From positions 682,001-746,000 of the forward strand of contig NZ_NSKB01000002.1 in the NCBI RefSeq assembly GCF_002286975.1: a DNA stretch of 64,000 nt, given 5' to 3'. The notes below the pieces were generated by a model. The model was not told the DNA's origin. It did not search any database and worked only from the letters and a program-made list of their open reading frames with translations. This DNA comes from Halomonas salipaludis. Its GTDB lineage: Bacteria; Pseudomonadota; Gammaproteobacteria; Pseudomonadales; Halomonadaceae. Every line of letters starts with the position of its first letter. The first letter of the stretch is position 1. The position numbers and the translations under genes were made by a program. Shown one piece after another: positions 33,063-43,400 of the stretch.

Positions 33063-35180
33063 TCAGCGCCAGGTTTCGGCCTCGTCGACCGACGGCTCAG
33101 GAAGGGCCGCTCGGCTGTCGCCAGCGGCGGCGACCCGGAAGCGCCCCACCAGGGCGTGCATGTCGGCAGCCTGCTGGTCGAGCACGTGGCTGGCGCTCGA
33201 GGCCTCCTGAACCAGTTGGGCGTTCTGATGGGTGACCTGATCGAGCTGGGCGATGGCCTGGTTGATCTGCTCGATGCCCGCCGACTGCTCGTGGGTGGCA
33301 CTGGCGATCTCGGTCACATAGCCGCTGACATGCTTGAGGCTGTCGATGATCTCCTGCAGGTGCTCACTGGTGGCGCGCACCAGGCTGGCGCCCTCGCCAA
33401 CCTTGTTGACGCTGTCGTCGACCAGGCGACGGATCTGTGACGCCTCCTCGGCGCTGCGGCTGGCCAGCTTGCGCACCTCCTGGGCCACCACCGCGAAGCC
33501 GCGGCCCTGCTCGCCGGCCCGCGCCGCCTCCACCGAGGCGTTGAGCGCCAGCAGGTTGGTCTGGAAGGCGATGTCGTCAATGGCGGTGATGATGCTGGTG
33601 ATCTTCTCGCTGGAGTGGCGGATCGCCTGCATCGCGTCGTTGGTGCGGCCGGCCACGTCGCCGGCGGAGTGGGCACGCCGGTCGACCTCCTGGCTGGCGT
33701 CCCGCGCCTGGTTGGCGTAGTCGGCGGTCTGCTTGACGGTGGCGGTGATCTGCTCGAGGCTCGAGGCGGTCTCGGCCAGCGACGAGGACTGCTCCTCGGT
33801 GCGCTGCGACAGGTCGTCGTTGCCCGAGGCGATCTCACGGCTGCTGGCGGCGATCGCTCCGGCACCGTCGCGGATCTGCGCCACGATGCCCTCGAAGGTA
33901 TCCATCATGCGGTTGAAGGCCTGGGCGGTGCGGCCGATCTCGTCGTCGCGCTGCAGCGCCAGGCGCAGCGACAGGTCGGCGTTCTCGCCGGCGGCGCCAC
34001 TGATGCTCTCCATCTGGCGGCGCATCTGCCCGAGCGGGCCCAGCACGCGTACCAGGGTGCGCCAGCCGAAGATCGCCAGCACCAGGATGACTGCCAGGGT
34101 CACGCCGATCTGCAGCACGCGCCCGGCGTTGGCCAGCTCTTCGGCCTGGCCGGCGGCCAGGTCGGCCTGGGCCACGCCGTCGGCCTCGAGCTCGCCGAGC
34201 GTGGCGCGCATGTCGCCCATGGCCGTGGCCACGTCCTCCAGGGCCTGTGCCTGGCCCTGGCGCAGATCGAGCTGCTCATGGCGCAGCGCATAGACCGACT
34301 GGTTGCCACTCACCATCAGGCCATCCAGCTCGTCGATGATCTCGGTCAGCGCCGCGGCGCGCTCGCTCTGCTCGGTGCTGGCACGCGTCGACCCGGCGAT
34401 GGCGCCCAACGACTGGCGCGCCAGGTTGAGCTGCTGGGCGATCTCGTTGTAGCGCAGGTTGACCAGCCGGTCGCTGCTCTCGACCTGCATCAGCTGGCGG
34501 CCGAGGTCAGCCAGCAGCGCCACCGCGGTGCGTACGGTACTGCTGGTTTCGGCGATATTGCCGCCATCGTCGAGCAGGCCCTCGACCAGGGAGGTGGGCA
34601 GCGTGGTCATGCCCTCCTCGAGCCAGGCCTCGACCCGCGCGCGCTGGTCACGCCGCGCGCGAACGTCGGCCAGGGTGGCGCGGCCGGCCATGTCCTCGGC
34701 GCTGATCATGACCTCGACGATACGCTGCTGCATCGCGGCGATGCGCTCGTCCATGGTGGCCGCCAGGGCCAGGTCCTCGCGGCGCACCTCGTCGAGGGCG
34801 TTGTCCGCCTCGAGTAGCGCCGCATAGCCGGCATCGAGCCTGGCCAAGCGCTCGCGCTGGGCGGCATCGTCACGCTCGCTCAGCCCCTCACGCGCCGCCA
34901 GGAAGCGCTCGTCGAGCGTCGCCTGGGGGATGACCTCGGCCAGCGTCGCCTCGTCGGCGGCGGCCAGCAGGTCGGCATGGCGCGCACCGAAGGCTGCCAT
35001 GCTGTCGACCATGCCACGGCTCGCCTCCTGCTGGGGCAGCACCTCGCCGAGAATGAAGCGCTGCGAGTCGACCAGCCGCTGGTTCGACATCAAGCCGGTA
35101 GCGGCCAGCACCACCGCACCGAGGACCGCGGCCAGGAACAGTCCGATCAGCATCGCGCGCAGACTGAGAGTACGTTTCAT
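33063..35180 (-). CDS. Methyl-accepting chemotaxis protein
   Basis: 705-residue chemoreceptor. The first membrane helix lies at residues 10-30, followed by a long helical periplasmic sensor of about 310 residues, roughly twice a four-helix bundle. The second helix is near residues 348-368, then a HAMP domain and a cytoplasmic signalling coiled coil. The conserved hairpin tip is EAARAGEQGRGFAVVAQEVR. There is no CheR-binding pentapeptide at the C terminus (ends DEAETWR). It lies 48 bp downstream of a periplasmic binding-protein gene on the same strand, which suggests that ligand-loaded binding protein is the signal it reads. Confidence 0.93.
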   Translation of the reverse strand: MKRTLSLRAMLIGLFLAAVLGAVVLAATGLMSNQRLVDSQRFILGEVLPQQEASRGMVDSMAAFGARHADLLAAADEATLAEVIPQATLDERFLAAREGLSERDDAAQRERLARLDAGYAALLEADNALDEVRREDLALAATMDERIAAMQQRIVEVMISAEDMAGRATLADVRARRDQRARVEAWLEEGMTTLPTSLVEGLLDDGGNIAETSSTVRTAVALLADLGRQLMQVESSDRLVNLRYNEIAQQLNLARQSLGAIAGSTRASTEQSERAAALTEIIDELDGLMVSGNQSVYALRHEQLDLRQGQAQALEDVATAMGDMRATLGELEADGVAQADLAAGQAEELANAGRVLQIGVTLAVILVLAIFGWRTLVRVLGPLGQMRRQMESISGAAGENADLSLRLALQRDDEIGRTAQAFNRMMDTFEGIVAQIRDGAGAIAASSREIASGNDDLSQRTEEQSSSLAETASSLEQITATVKQTADYANQARDASQEVDRRAHSAGDVAGRTNDAMQAIRHSSEKITSIITAIDDIAFQTNLLALNASVEAARAGEQGRGFAVVAQEVRKLASRSAEEASQIRRLVDDSVNKVGEGASLVRATSEHLQEIIDSLKHVSGYVTEIASATHEQSAGIEQINQAIAQLDQVTHQNAQLVQEASSASHVLDQQAADMHALVGRFRVAAAGDSRAALPEPSVDEAETWR

Positions 35181-35228
35181 GTCGTGCCCCTTGGAAATTG
35201 GTAACGGCCCCGCCCGTGCGGCAGGGGG

Positions 35229-36386
35229 TCAGCGTGCGAGGGTGGACCAGTCCACCGCCTCGAAGCCGCCATTGCGGATGATGGTCGGCCATACCGCATC
35301 GCTGGCCTGGTGGTCGCCGCGCCCCAGGCGCAGCGGCTCGCCGAGGCCGAGGTCGACCTCGCCGAGCCCCAGCAGCGCATCGACCAGCGCCTCGCGGTCC
35401 GGCTCGGGGCCGGCCGCCTCCAATCCTTTGACGAACAGGGCCGCGGCCAGATACCCCTCCAGCGAGATGAAGTCGGGGCTGGCACCGTTGGCATGGGTCT
35501 CGAGCGCCTCGCGGTAGGCCGCCACGCCGGGCAGGTCGGCATCCAGCGGCGGCACCACCTGGGTGATGATCACGTCTTCGGCCAGCTCGCCGAGCTCATC
35601 GACCAGCGCCTGGCTGCCGACGAAGGAGACGTTGAGGAACAGTGCCTCGGGGAGGTCCTGGCGCGCTTCGCGAATGAAGTCGGCGACCGGCCCGTAGGTG
35701 CCCACCATGATGATCGCGCGGGGCGTCACCGGCGCCTGCAGAATGGTCGCCAGCGCCTGGTGAACGTTACGAGTATTGCGCGTGAAACGGCCGTGCGCGA
35801 GCTCTCGCGCGGCCTCGAAGCCATGGGACTCCAGGGCGCGCACGCCACCGATATAGCCAGCGTCGCCGAAGCCGTCGTTCTGGGTGAAGAAGGCGATCTC
35901 TTGCGGGGCGATGCCCGCCTCGAGCAAGCCGTCAACCATTGCCGCGGTCTCCTGCACATAGCTGGCGCGGTAGTTGATGACGTGGCGGTCGGGCGGATCG
36001 CGGCGTAGCACACCAGCGCCAGTGAAGGCGCCATAGAGCAGCGTCTGGTACTCGTTATGCAACGGAATGGTGACGATGGCGGTGGGCGTGCCGACGTTGC
36101 CGATCGCCGCTAGTACCTCGTCCTCCTCGATCAGCCGGCGGGTCTCGGGTGCGGCACGCAGTGGCTCGTAGCGGTCGTCGCGGGCCAACAGGGTGAGTTC
36201 GGCGCCGTGCACGCCACCCGCGGCGTTGACCTCGGCAAAGTGCGCCTCGATGCCCTGGCGCATGCCGTTGCCGAGCGAGGCGGCGGGGCCGCTGAGCGGC
36301 GCCACCAGACCGAACTTGAGCTCAGCCTGGGCGTGTGGAGCCAGCAGCCACAGGGCTCCCAGCAGCAATGCAATTCGACGTCGCAT
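35229..36386 (-). CDS. Leu/Ile/Val-type periplasmic substrate-binding protein (orphan)
   Basis: 385-residue periplasmic type I binding protein. The ATG at 36386 opens a clear signal peptide (MRRRIALLLGALWLLAPHAQA, about 21 residues) and the mature protein begins ELKFGLVAPLSGPAASLG, the typical LivJ-like start. Later segments match the fold (EVNAAGGVHG, FTQNDGFGDAGY). No ABC permease or ATPase genes are near; instead a chemoreceptor gene follows 48 bp on. It probably serves in sensing rather than uptake. The ligand is unknown; this group binds amino acids, amides, urea or aromatic acids. Confidence 0.88.
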   Translation of the reverse strand: MRRRIALLLGALWLLAPHAQAELKFGLVAPLSGPAASLGNGMRQGIEAHFAEVNAAGGVHGAELTLLARDDRYEPLRAAPETRRLIEEDEVLAAIGNVGTPTAIVTIPLHNEYQTLLYGAFTGAGVLRRDPPDRHVINYRASYVQETAAMVDGLLEAGIAPQEIAFFTQNDGFGDAGYIGGVRALESHGFEAARELAHGRFTRNTRNVHQALATILQAPVTPRAIIMVGTYGPVADFIREARQDLPEALFLNVSFVGSQALVDELGELAEDVIITQVVPPLDADLPGVAAYREALETHANGASPDFISLEGYLAAALFVKGLEAAGPEPDREALVDALLGLGEVDLGLGEPLRLGRGDHQASDAVWPTIIRNGGFEAVDWSTLAR

Positions 36387-36554
36387 GGACCGACTCCCGG
36401 ATATCGTTCGACAGGGTGCAGCCACCGGACTTGGCGGTGGCCATCTACAACGAATATCGGCCGCCATGCGACAAAGTTTAGCGAATGCTGCAATGCATCG
36501 GGAGCGTTTTCACCCAAGCTTAGTGCTGGAGGACATAATGGCCGTACGCGACGC

Positions 36555-37427
36555 TTACTCCTCCAGCGCCCGCGGCGGGTCGAGGTAGTCGCCAATGAAC
36601 ATCAAGGCGCTGGGCAAGCTGGTGCGCCATACCCGCCAGGTGTGGCCGCCGCGCAGGATCTCGAGCAGCAGCTGCTCGGGCTGGTGATCGACCAGCTCGC
36701 GGTAGATACGCCGTGCATGTTGCTCGGCGTCCAGGGGGTCTCGATTACCCGCACTGAGGTAGAGCGGCACGACCTGCGGCTGCGCCAGGTAGTCGTCGAG
36801 GTGGGCGGTATAGTTGAGCTGAGACCACAGCACCGGATCGAAGCGCCCCTCGTCGTCGAGGAAGGCCGGATGGCGACGCGCCGAGGAGTTGCCCGGCGGC
36901 ATCGGGCTGTAGCTGGCCGGGCTCAGTGCAGCGGCGGCGGCAAACAGATCGGGGCGCTCCATGATGAAGTTCAGCGTGCCGTAGCCTCCCGCCGACAGAC
37001 CACCGATGGCGCGCCCCTGGCGATGCTCGTGCACGTGCCAGGTGGCCTCGATATGCGGCATCAGGTCCTCGAAGAAGGCCGTGCGAGCCGCCTCGTTATG
37101 GCCATCCACCCACCAGCTGAGGCTGCCGGGCATGACGATCACCGCCGGCGGAATGCGGCCCTGTTGGATCAGGTAGTCGGCCACCGCGCGCAGGTTGCCG
37201 CTGGCGGTCCAGTCGCGGTCGCTGCCGAACGAGCCGTGCAGCAGATAGATCACCGGATAGCGCTGGTTGGACACCGCATAGCCGTCGGGCAGGTAGATGG
37301 TGTAGGGATAGTCGCGCCCCAGGGTCTCCGAAGCAAAGCGCTGGTGGCTCACCTGTCCCGCCAGTGCCGGGGTAGCGATCAACAGCGCCATCATTCCAAG
37401 CAGCATCCCACGCAGCGTTAGCTCCAT
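36555..37427 (-). CDS. Secreted esterase of the alpha/beta hydrolase fold
   Basis: 290-residue exported hydrolase of the esterase D / enterochelin-esterase-like group. The ATG at 37427 begins a signal peptide that ends in ATPALAGQ. The nucleophile elbow is GGLSAGGYG near residue 150, with candidate acid GNRDPLD and His in RGGHTWRVW. The YLLHGSFGSDRDW segment forms the oxyanion region. It probably cleaves acyl esters in the periplasm or outside the cell. It is divergent from an acyltransferase gene, an interesting but unproven pairing. Confidence 0.85.
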   Translation of the reverse strand: MELTLRGMLLGMMALLIATPALAGQVSHQRFASETLGRDYPYTIYLPDGYAVSNQRYPVIYLLHGSFGSDRDWTASGNLRAVADYLIQQGRIPPAVIVMPGSLSWWVDGHNEAARTAFFEDLMPHIEATWHVHEHRQGRAIGGLSAGGYGTLNFIMERPDLFAAAAALSPASYSPMPPGNSSARRHPAFLDDEGRFDPVLWSQLNYTAHLDDYLAQPQVVPLYLSAGNRDPLDAEQHARRIYRELVDHQPEQLLLEILRGGHTWRVWRTSLPSALMFIGDYLDPPRALEE

Positions 37428-37596
37428 ATCCAGACGTCTCCCTATCCACACAAGCAACCAGCCTTGAAACAAAAGAGCCATGAAATGAAAAGGATAATTG
37501 TCTGCCAAGGAATTACTTGGCCTCGCTGCGGTCGGACATCACGCCACGCGAGGTCGTTCAACGGCTAACGATTATCATCGAAGGGGTTGGGGCGCC

Positions 37597-38610
37597 ATGA
37601 AACGCATCGAGGAAATCTACTGGCTACGCTTCTATGGGTGCCTGGCCGTTTTCTGCTTTCATTTCCTCGATCGCCTCAACCAGCGCTACGACAACCTCTA
37701 CATCGACCTGGCGCGCATCCCCACCGTACTCGGCACGCCGGTGTTCATCTTCATCTCCATCTTCCTGTTCTCGGCGCGCTACGGCAGTCGTGTTCCCGAA
37801 GGTTTCCTGGCCAACCGCATCAAGTACGTGATGGTGCCCTATGTGGTCTACGGGCTGATCTACTCCACCACCAACTACCTGAGCGTGACCGCCGACGGCG
37901 GCGAGCTGGGCTTCGTCGACAACTTCGTCGAGTACATGGTCTACGCCGGCTGGCACGGCTACTTCCTGATCATCGCCATGCAGTTCTACGTCTTCTACTG
38001 GGTCTATACCCGCTACGACCTGGGCCGCTACCTGCCCGCCGCCCCCTGGCTGGTGCTGGGCAGCCTGATCAGCGCCGGCTACTGGGGCGTGACCCGCTGG
38101 TTCGAGGTATCCCCCCCGGGCTACTTGCACTGGATCGTCCCGGTGGGCTGGGTCTACCTGTTCTTCCTGGCACTGGTGCTGGTCCGCCACTATCCCTATC
38201 TGGAACGCGTCAGCGCACTGCGCCAACTGGCCAATCCGTGGTGGCTGGCCGGCTGGGTGGCGGTGATCGTGGCGTTGACCTTCGCCGGCCAGCTCGAGTA
38301 CTCCTCCAAGGAGAGCTGGGTGATCCCCTTCTTCATCCTGTTCACGCTGTGGCTGATGCGCTATCTCAAGGACCGCCCGGCGCCGGTGCTGGTCAAGAAG
38401 GTCAATGAGTACTCATTCGGCATCTATCTGGCCCACCCGCTGTTTTTCGCCGTGGTCGACTTCGTCGACCGCTACGTGCACTTCTCGCTGCCACTCTATG
38501 CGGCACTGCTGCTGGTCATCGGCATGGCCGGGTCGATCTGGCTCAACGCGCTGGTCAATCGCCTCAGCTGGGGCGGTATGATGTTTGGCAAGCGCCTGGC
38601 GATCCGCTAG
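37597..38610 (+). CDS. Acyltransferase 3 family membrane protein
   Basis: 337-residue integral membrane O-acyltransferase of the family that acetylates sugars, polysaccharides and lipids. The N terminus reads EIYWLRFYGCLAVFCFHFLDR, with the conserved His of the family near residue 23, and about ten helices follow. The ATG at 37597 is used; the frame runs to 37498 without a better site. It stands 74 bp before the universal stress protein gene and is divergent from the esterase. Target unknown, likely a surface glycan or osmoregulated glucan. Confidence 0.82.
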   Translation: MKRIEEIYWLRFYGCLAVFCFHFLDRLNQRYDNLYIDLARIPTVLGTPVFIFISIFLFSARYGSRVPEGFLANRIKYVMVPYVVYGLIYSTTNYLSVTADGGELGFVDNFVEYMVYAGWHGYFLIIAMQFYVFYWVYTRYDLGRYLPAAPWLVLGSLISAGYWGVTRWFEVSPPGYLHWIVPVGWVYLFFLALVLVRHYPYLERVSALRQLANPWWLAGWVAVIVALTFAGQLEYSSKESWVIPFFILFTLWLMRYLKDRPAPVLVKKVNEYSFGIYLAHPLFFAVVDFVDRYVHFSLPLYAALLLVIGMAGSIWLNALVNRLSWGGMMFGKRLAIR

Positions 38611-38684
38611 CCGACAAGACCCGCCACTCTGCGCTAGGCTATTGGCAGTTAAGCAGTTTCGATAATAACAGGAGCCCTAGATAG

Positions 38685-39596
38685 ATGAGCAGGCCAATCT
38701 CACAGATCGTGGTGCCGGTGGACGGTTCACGGGCCACCCTGGCGGCGGTACGCCACGCCGCCCAGCTGGCACGGCTGTGGCAGGCGCCGCTGCAGCTGCT
38801 GCACGTGCAGCCGCTGTACCCCGCCGAGCTCAGCGATATTCCCGCCAACCGGCTCGACGAGGTCGACTACGACCATGAGGTAATTCAGGGCTCGGTGACC
38901 CGCGCCTTCGCCCAGGCGCGCCAGGCGCTGGGCAGTGACCTGGGCGTGGAAGTGGAAGAAGTGACCCTGCGCGAACACGACTTCGTACGCCACCTGGCCC
39001 GGGAGATCATCGACCACACCAGCGAGATTCCCGACAGCATGCTGGTGATGGGCGCCCAGGGGCTCGATCGGCTCGGCAAGCTGCTGCGCGGCAACCTCAG
39101 CAATGCGGTGATTCACAAGGCGCGCTGCCCGGTGTGCGTGGTGCACGACCAGATGTCGATCGACGACGCCGAGCATATCGACCGTATCCTGCTGCCGGTG
39201 GACGGCTCATCGCACAGCGCCGCCGCCGCCGAGCTGGCCGCCGGCCTGGCGATCTCCGGCAAGCTGCCGGTGGAGCTGATGTACTGCGTGCCGCGCGACC
39301 CCGATGACCCGGCCACGCCGACGCGCCAGCGCGACACCGAGCGCCGCGAGTGCGACTGGATCTTCTCACATGCCAAGAAGCATCTGGCCGGGGTCGAGTC
39401 GCCGATCATCGAGCAGTGCCTGATCGGCCGCGCGCCGGCGGAAGCGATTCTCGACCACGCTCGCCAGGCCGACGGCAAGCCGCTGCTGATCATGGGCCGA
39501 CGCGGCATGAGCCAGTGGCGCGAGCAGCTGCTCGGCGGGGTCAGTCACAAGGTGATCGACCGCTCGCCGTGCCCAATCATCGTGGTCACCCGCTGA
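38685..39596 (+). CDS. Tandem universal stress protein
   Basis: 303-residue cytoplasmic protein with two UspA domains, residues 1-150 and 158-303. Each begins with an IVVPVDGS / ILLPVDGSSHS strand and loop. Each carries an ATP-type loop (GAQGLDRLGKLLRGNLSN and GRRGMSQWREQLLGGVSH) and ends in CPVCVV or CPIIVV. It resembles UspE-like two-domain proteins linked to stress survival. CAGGAG lies upstream of the ATG. Confidence 0.92.
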   Translation: MSRPISQIVVPVDGSRATLAAVRHAAQLARLWQAPLQLLHVQPLYPAELSDIPANRLDEVDYDHEVIQGSVTRAFAQARQALGSDLGVEVEEVTLREHDFVRHLAREIIDHTSEIPDSMLVMGAQGLDRLGKLLRGNLSNAVIHKARCPVCVVHDQMSIDDAEHIDRILLPVDGSSHSAAAAELAAGLAISGKLPVELMYCVPRDPDDPATPTRQRDTERRECDWIFSHAKKHLAGVESPIIEQCLIGRAPAEAILDHARQADGKPLLIMGRRGMSQWREQLLGGVSHKVIDRSPCPIIVVTR

Positions 39597-39599
39597 GTA

Positions 39600-40316
39600 C
39601 TAGGCGGTCGAGGCTTCGTAGGCGTGCTTGAGGCGGTAGAACTCGTCGACGATGGCATCCATGGCGCTGGCGTCGTAGTCGCGCAGGCCGCTGACCACCA
39701 GCTTCTTGGAGCCGTGGCCGATGGTCTCCCTGGCGCTGGTCATGTCGAATTCGAGCAGCACATCGCCGCGCTTGCCGGTCACCTCGAACGACGAGCCGGC
39801 CAGCTCCAGGCCAGGTTCCACGGCATCCAGGCGAGTCAGCGAGAAGCCCATGCTGTCGTAGATCACCAGCGGACGCTGGGGATTGAACATCACCCCCTGG
39901 GCCTCCATCAGCGGCTTCAGGTAGTGCGGGAAGTTCTTGCCGGAAAACGCCACATAGCGCCGCGCAAAGGCCTCGACCACCGACTCGTCGCGGGTCGACT
40001 CACCGCGCCGTTCGACCTCGAGATAGACCTTGCCGGCATCGTCGGTGACGCGAATACGGCCATCGTCGTGCTCCAGGAAATCCAGCGCCACGTCGGCCCC
40101 GACCATGCTCAGGAAGCGGAAGTTCATGTGCTGCGACAGACCGAAACGCATCAGCACCAGCGAGAACAGCAGGTCGCCGGGCACGCAGAAGCGCCGCGCA
40201 TCGGGATTATGGATCGGGTTGTAATCCCCCGCCACGCGTTTGGCGAAGTGACTGGCCTGATCCGCGGAGATACCGATGCGGCCATCCCTGACCGAATGAA
40301 AATCATCGAGAAACAT
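39600..40316 (-). CDS. DUF3581 family protein
   Basis: 238-residue protein of the DUF3581 family, conserved in gammaproteobacteria and of unknown function. The N-terminal third (ISADQASHFAKRVAGDYNPI, then HNPDARRF and a VPGDLLFSLVL helix) resembles the hydratase motif of MaoC/hot-dog-fold proteins, so an acyl-thioester ligand is possible but unproven. No signal peptide. It converges with the universal stress protein gene 3 bp away and is divergent from the AsmA-like gene. Confidence 0.82.
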   Translation of the reverse strand: MFLDDFHSVRDGRIGISADQASHFAKRVAGDYNPIHNPDARRFCVPGDLLFSLVLMRFGLSQHMNFRFLSMVGADVALDFLEHDDGRIRVTDDAGKVYLEVERRGESTRDESVVEAFARRYVAFSGKNFPHYLKPLMEAQGVMFNPQRPLVIYDSMGFSLTRLDAVEPGLELAGSSFEVTGKRGDVLLEFDMTSARETIGHGSKKLVVSGLRDYDASAMDAIVDEFYRLKHAYEASTA

Positions 40317-40484
40317 GCGTTATGTGCCTGCGCATAAGTGGTGTATCAAGGGATGATGCCATATTCCATACGGCAAAGGAGGCGGCAGGTTGACCCATAG
40401 TGTCATACGTTGTCTAGCGGCGAGCGCGTTTCGGCACGTCGCTGACGCCTTTTCTGCCACTCTCCAAGCGCTGCGGCAGCGCTG

Positions 40485-43400
40485 ATGGTATGGCGTTCGT
40501 CTACGCCGGTGCGGCGCGTCGCCAAGGCCCTGCTGCTGGCACTGCTCTGCCTGTGGCTGGTGTATCTGGCGCTGGCCAACACCCTGCTCAACAGCGAGCG
40601 GCTGCGCGCCGCCCTGCTCGAGGAACCGCTGGCGCGTGCCGAACTCGACCTGCGCTGGGAGCGCGCCTGGAGCTGGTACCCCGGCCAGCTCAGTGCCGCC
40701 CGCCTGGAACTGGTTCAGCAGGCGCCGCGCTGGCTAGGCCTCGACGTCGAGCAGGTCAGCCTCCAGGTGGCGCTGCGCCCGCTGCTCGACGGGCGCATTG
40801 AGATCGAGCGGCTCGACGCCCGGCGCATCCATGAGGTCGCCGTGGGCCGGCTGCGCATCGCCGGTAGCGGCAGGCTGAGTCTCAGCGAACTGGCCTGGCA
40901 GCAGCGCGAACTCTCCATCCAGGGCCTGGCGCTGCACCTCGACGACGGCCGGGTCACCCGCGATGCGGTGACCCTGGTCGAGGACATCCAGCTCGACACA
41001 CGCCTGGCGCTTGCGCCCTTCGACTTTGCCGACCAGCGCGGCGGCGATATCGTCACTGCCGTCGACGGCGAGATCGAGCTGGCCGGTGCCAGCGACGCCT
41101 ATGCGGTGTTCAGCGACTACCTGCTGGGGCTCGAGTGGCTCGAGGTCAGCGGCCATGGCGACCTCACCGGGCGCCTGCTGCTCGAGGGCGGCGAGCTGCT
41201 GCCCGGCAGCGAGCTGCAGCTCGACTCCCCCGACCTCGGCGTATCCCTCGACAGCACCCGCCTGACCCCCGGCGGCCAGCGCTACCAACTGCTCGGTGAC
41301 GGCCGCATCCGCGCCACCATCAGCGACGACCGCGGTGAGCCGGAAACGCGACTGGACCTGGCGTTGGACGACATGCGCATGTGGCAGCAGGGCGGCAGCG
41401 AGGTGATGCGCGGCGACGGCTTTCGCATCGCCCTGGCCGGCGACCGGCTGCGCCTCGACCAGCCCCCCGAGCGCCTGCACCGCGCCGGGCTGCGCTGGGA
41501 GGACACCGAGCTGAGCGATATCGCCGCGCTGGCGCCCTACCTGCCTGCCGCCATTCCGCTCCAATTGGAAGGCGGCCGTGCGCGCCTGCGCGGGTTTCTC
41601 GACTATCGCGACGATACCCTCTCCGGCACCTTCCGCCTCGACGGCGACGAGGTCGGCCTGCGCCTCGGCGACACCCCCATGCGCGGGCGCCTGGGCCTGA
41701 CCCTGGCCTTGCCGCTGCTCGATCCGCGCAGCGGCCAGCTCGACCTCTCCGGCACTCATCTCAGGCTGGCAGCCACCGGCGACGACACCGACGAACCACT
41801 GACCACCTCGCTGGTGTTCCCCCGCGCCGAGCTGGCCAGCGCCTGGCCACTGCTGCCGCTGGAGCCGTTTGTCGCCGCCGGCGACACTCACCGCGACGCC
41901 CCGGTGGTCGCCGCCCCACTGCTCGCCACCACGCCGTTCGACGCCGCCCTGAGCGTCTCGGGCGAGATCGACAATCTCAGTGTGCTCGACGGTCTGCTCG
42001 GCGAGCTGTTCGTCGACCAGTCGCTGGGCCTGCGCGGCGGCGGCCGCCTGAGTGCCGAGCTCGATATCCACCAGGGCCGGCCGCTGCCCGGCAGCCGGCT
42101 GCAGATCGACTCGCAGGCGATCGGCGGACGCTTCCTGGGCCTCGACACCTTCGGCCAGGGCACCCTCACCGCCAGCGTGGTCGACGACACACCGCAGCGC
42201 GGCCTGCTGACCCTGGACCTGCGCGAAGTCGGCGTAAGCCGCCTGAGCGACGGCCGCCAGCTGTTCGACGCACCGCACCTCTCGCTCAGCGCCACTGGCG
42301 AACTGCCTGACAGCGGTCGCCAGCTGGGCAACCCCGAGGCGCAACTGGCGTGGCAGGCCGCCGAGGTGCCCGATGTCGCCGCGCTAAACCTCTATCTGCC
42401 CGAGTCGCCGGCCTGGCAGCTGGACGGCGGCACCGCCACCACCAGCGGCGTGCTGGTGGTCGACCGCGACAGCGCCCGCGGGCGAATCACGCTCGACGGC
42501 TCAGCCATTCGTGGCCAACTGCTGGGCCAGGCGCTGAGCGGCGCCGCCGACCTCGAGCTGATCATCAACCAGGCGCACTTCGATAGCGGGCGACTCGATG
42601 TCAGCGGCTCGCGGCTGGCGCTGCAGGCCAGCGCCGCGGACGCCGAAACACGCAGCGTGGTGGTGGCCCGCGACGCAGTGCTCACCGGCGGCAGCGGCTG
42701 GCAGCAGGGCGGCGCGCGCACTCCCAGCGGCCGGCTACGCCTCGATGGCCTGCTCGCCAATATGGCGCTGTTCAACGCGCTGCTGGCCAGCGAGCACGGT
42801 CTGACGGTGGATGGCGCCGCACAGCTGCGCGCCGATATCGAACTCGACGCCGGCCGGCTGGTGCCGGGCAGCGAGCTGCGCCTCGACGCCACGCCGTTCT
42901 CACTGGGCTTTCTCGACCTCAGCGCCCGCGGCGACGGCCAGCTGGTGGCCACCGCCACCGGCAGCCGTGAAGCGCTCAGCGCGGCGCTGACCCTGCGCAT
43001 GCCGCAGCTCGCCCTGCGCCGCGGCGACGCCGACGCAGCGCTGATCGAGGGCCGTCATATGCAGCTCACCGCCGAAGCCCGCCGGCTCGACCTCGACGCC
43101 GGATTGCAGGCCCTGGATACGCATATCGCCCTGCCGCATATCAAGGCGCCGGACCTCACCGTGTTCAACGCCTACCTGCCGGACGACTCGCCGCTGACGC
43201 TGCTGGGTGGGCGCGCCACCCTGGCCAGCGACCTGCGCCTCGACGGCTACCAGGCCCACGGCATGCTGCGCCTCGACGCCCCCGACGCACAGCTGGCCTT
43301 CCGCGAGCGTCAGCTCAGCGGCAGCCTGATGATCGATGCACGACTCAATGATGGCGACCTGCGTGATATGACCTTCGACAGCAGCGGCTCGCGGGTTTCG

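Noticed and set aside
31943-33301. Long N-terminal extension of the CorA-like protein to 33301
   Set aside because: The added stretch overlaps the chemoreceptor 3' end and is Ser/Arg/Pro-rich; the ATG at 32914 matches the family start.
40734-42344. 536-codon antisense frame within the AsmA-like gene
   Set aside because: Gln/Ala/Val-rich shadow without motifs; the sense strand carries a signal anchor and repeated modules.
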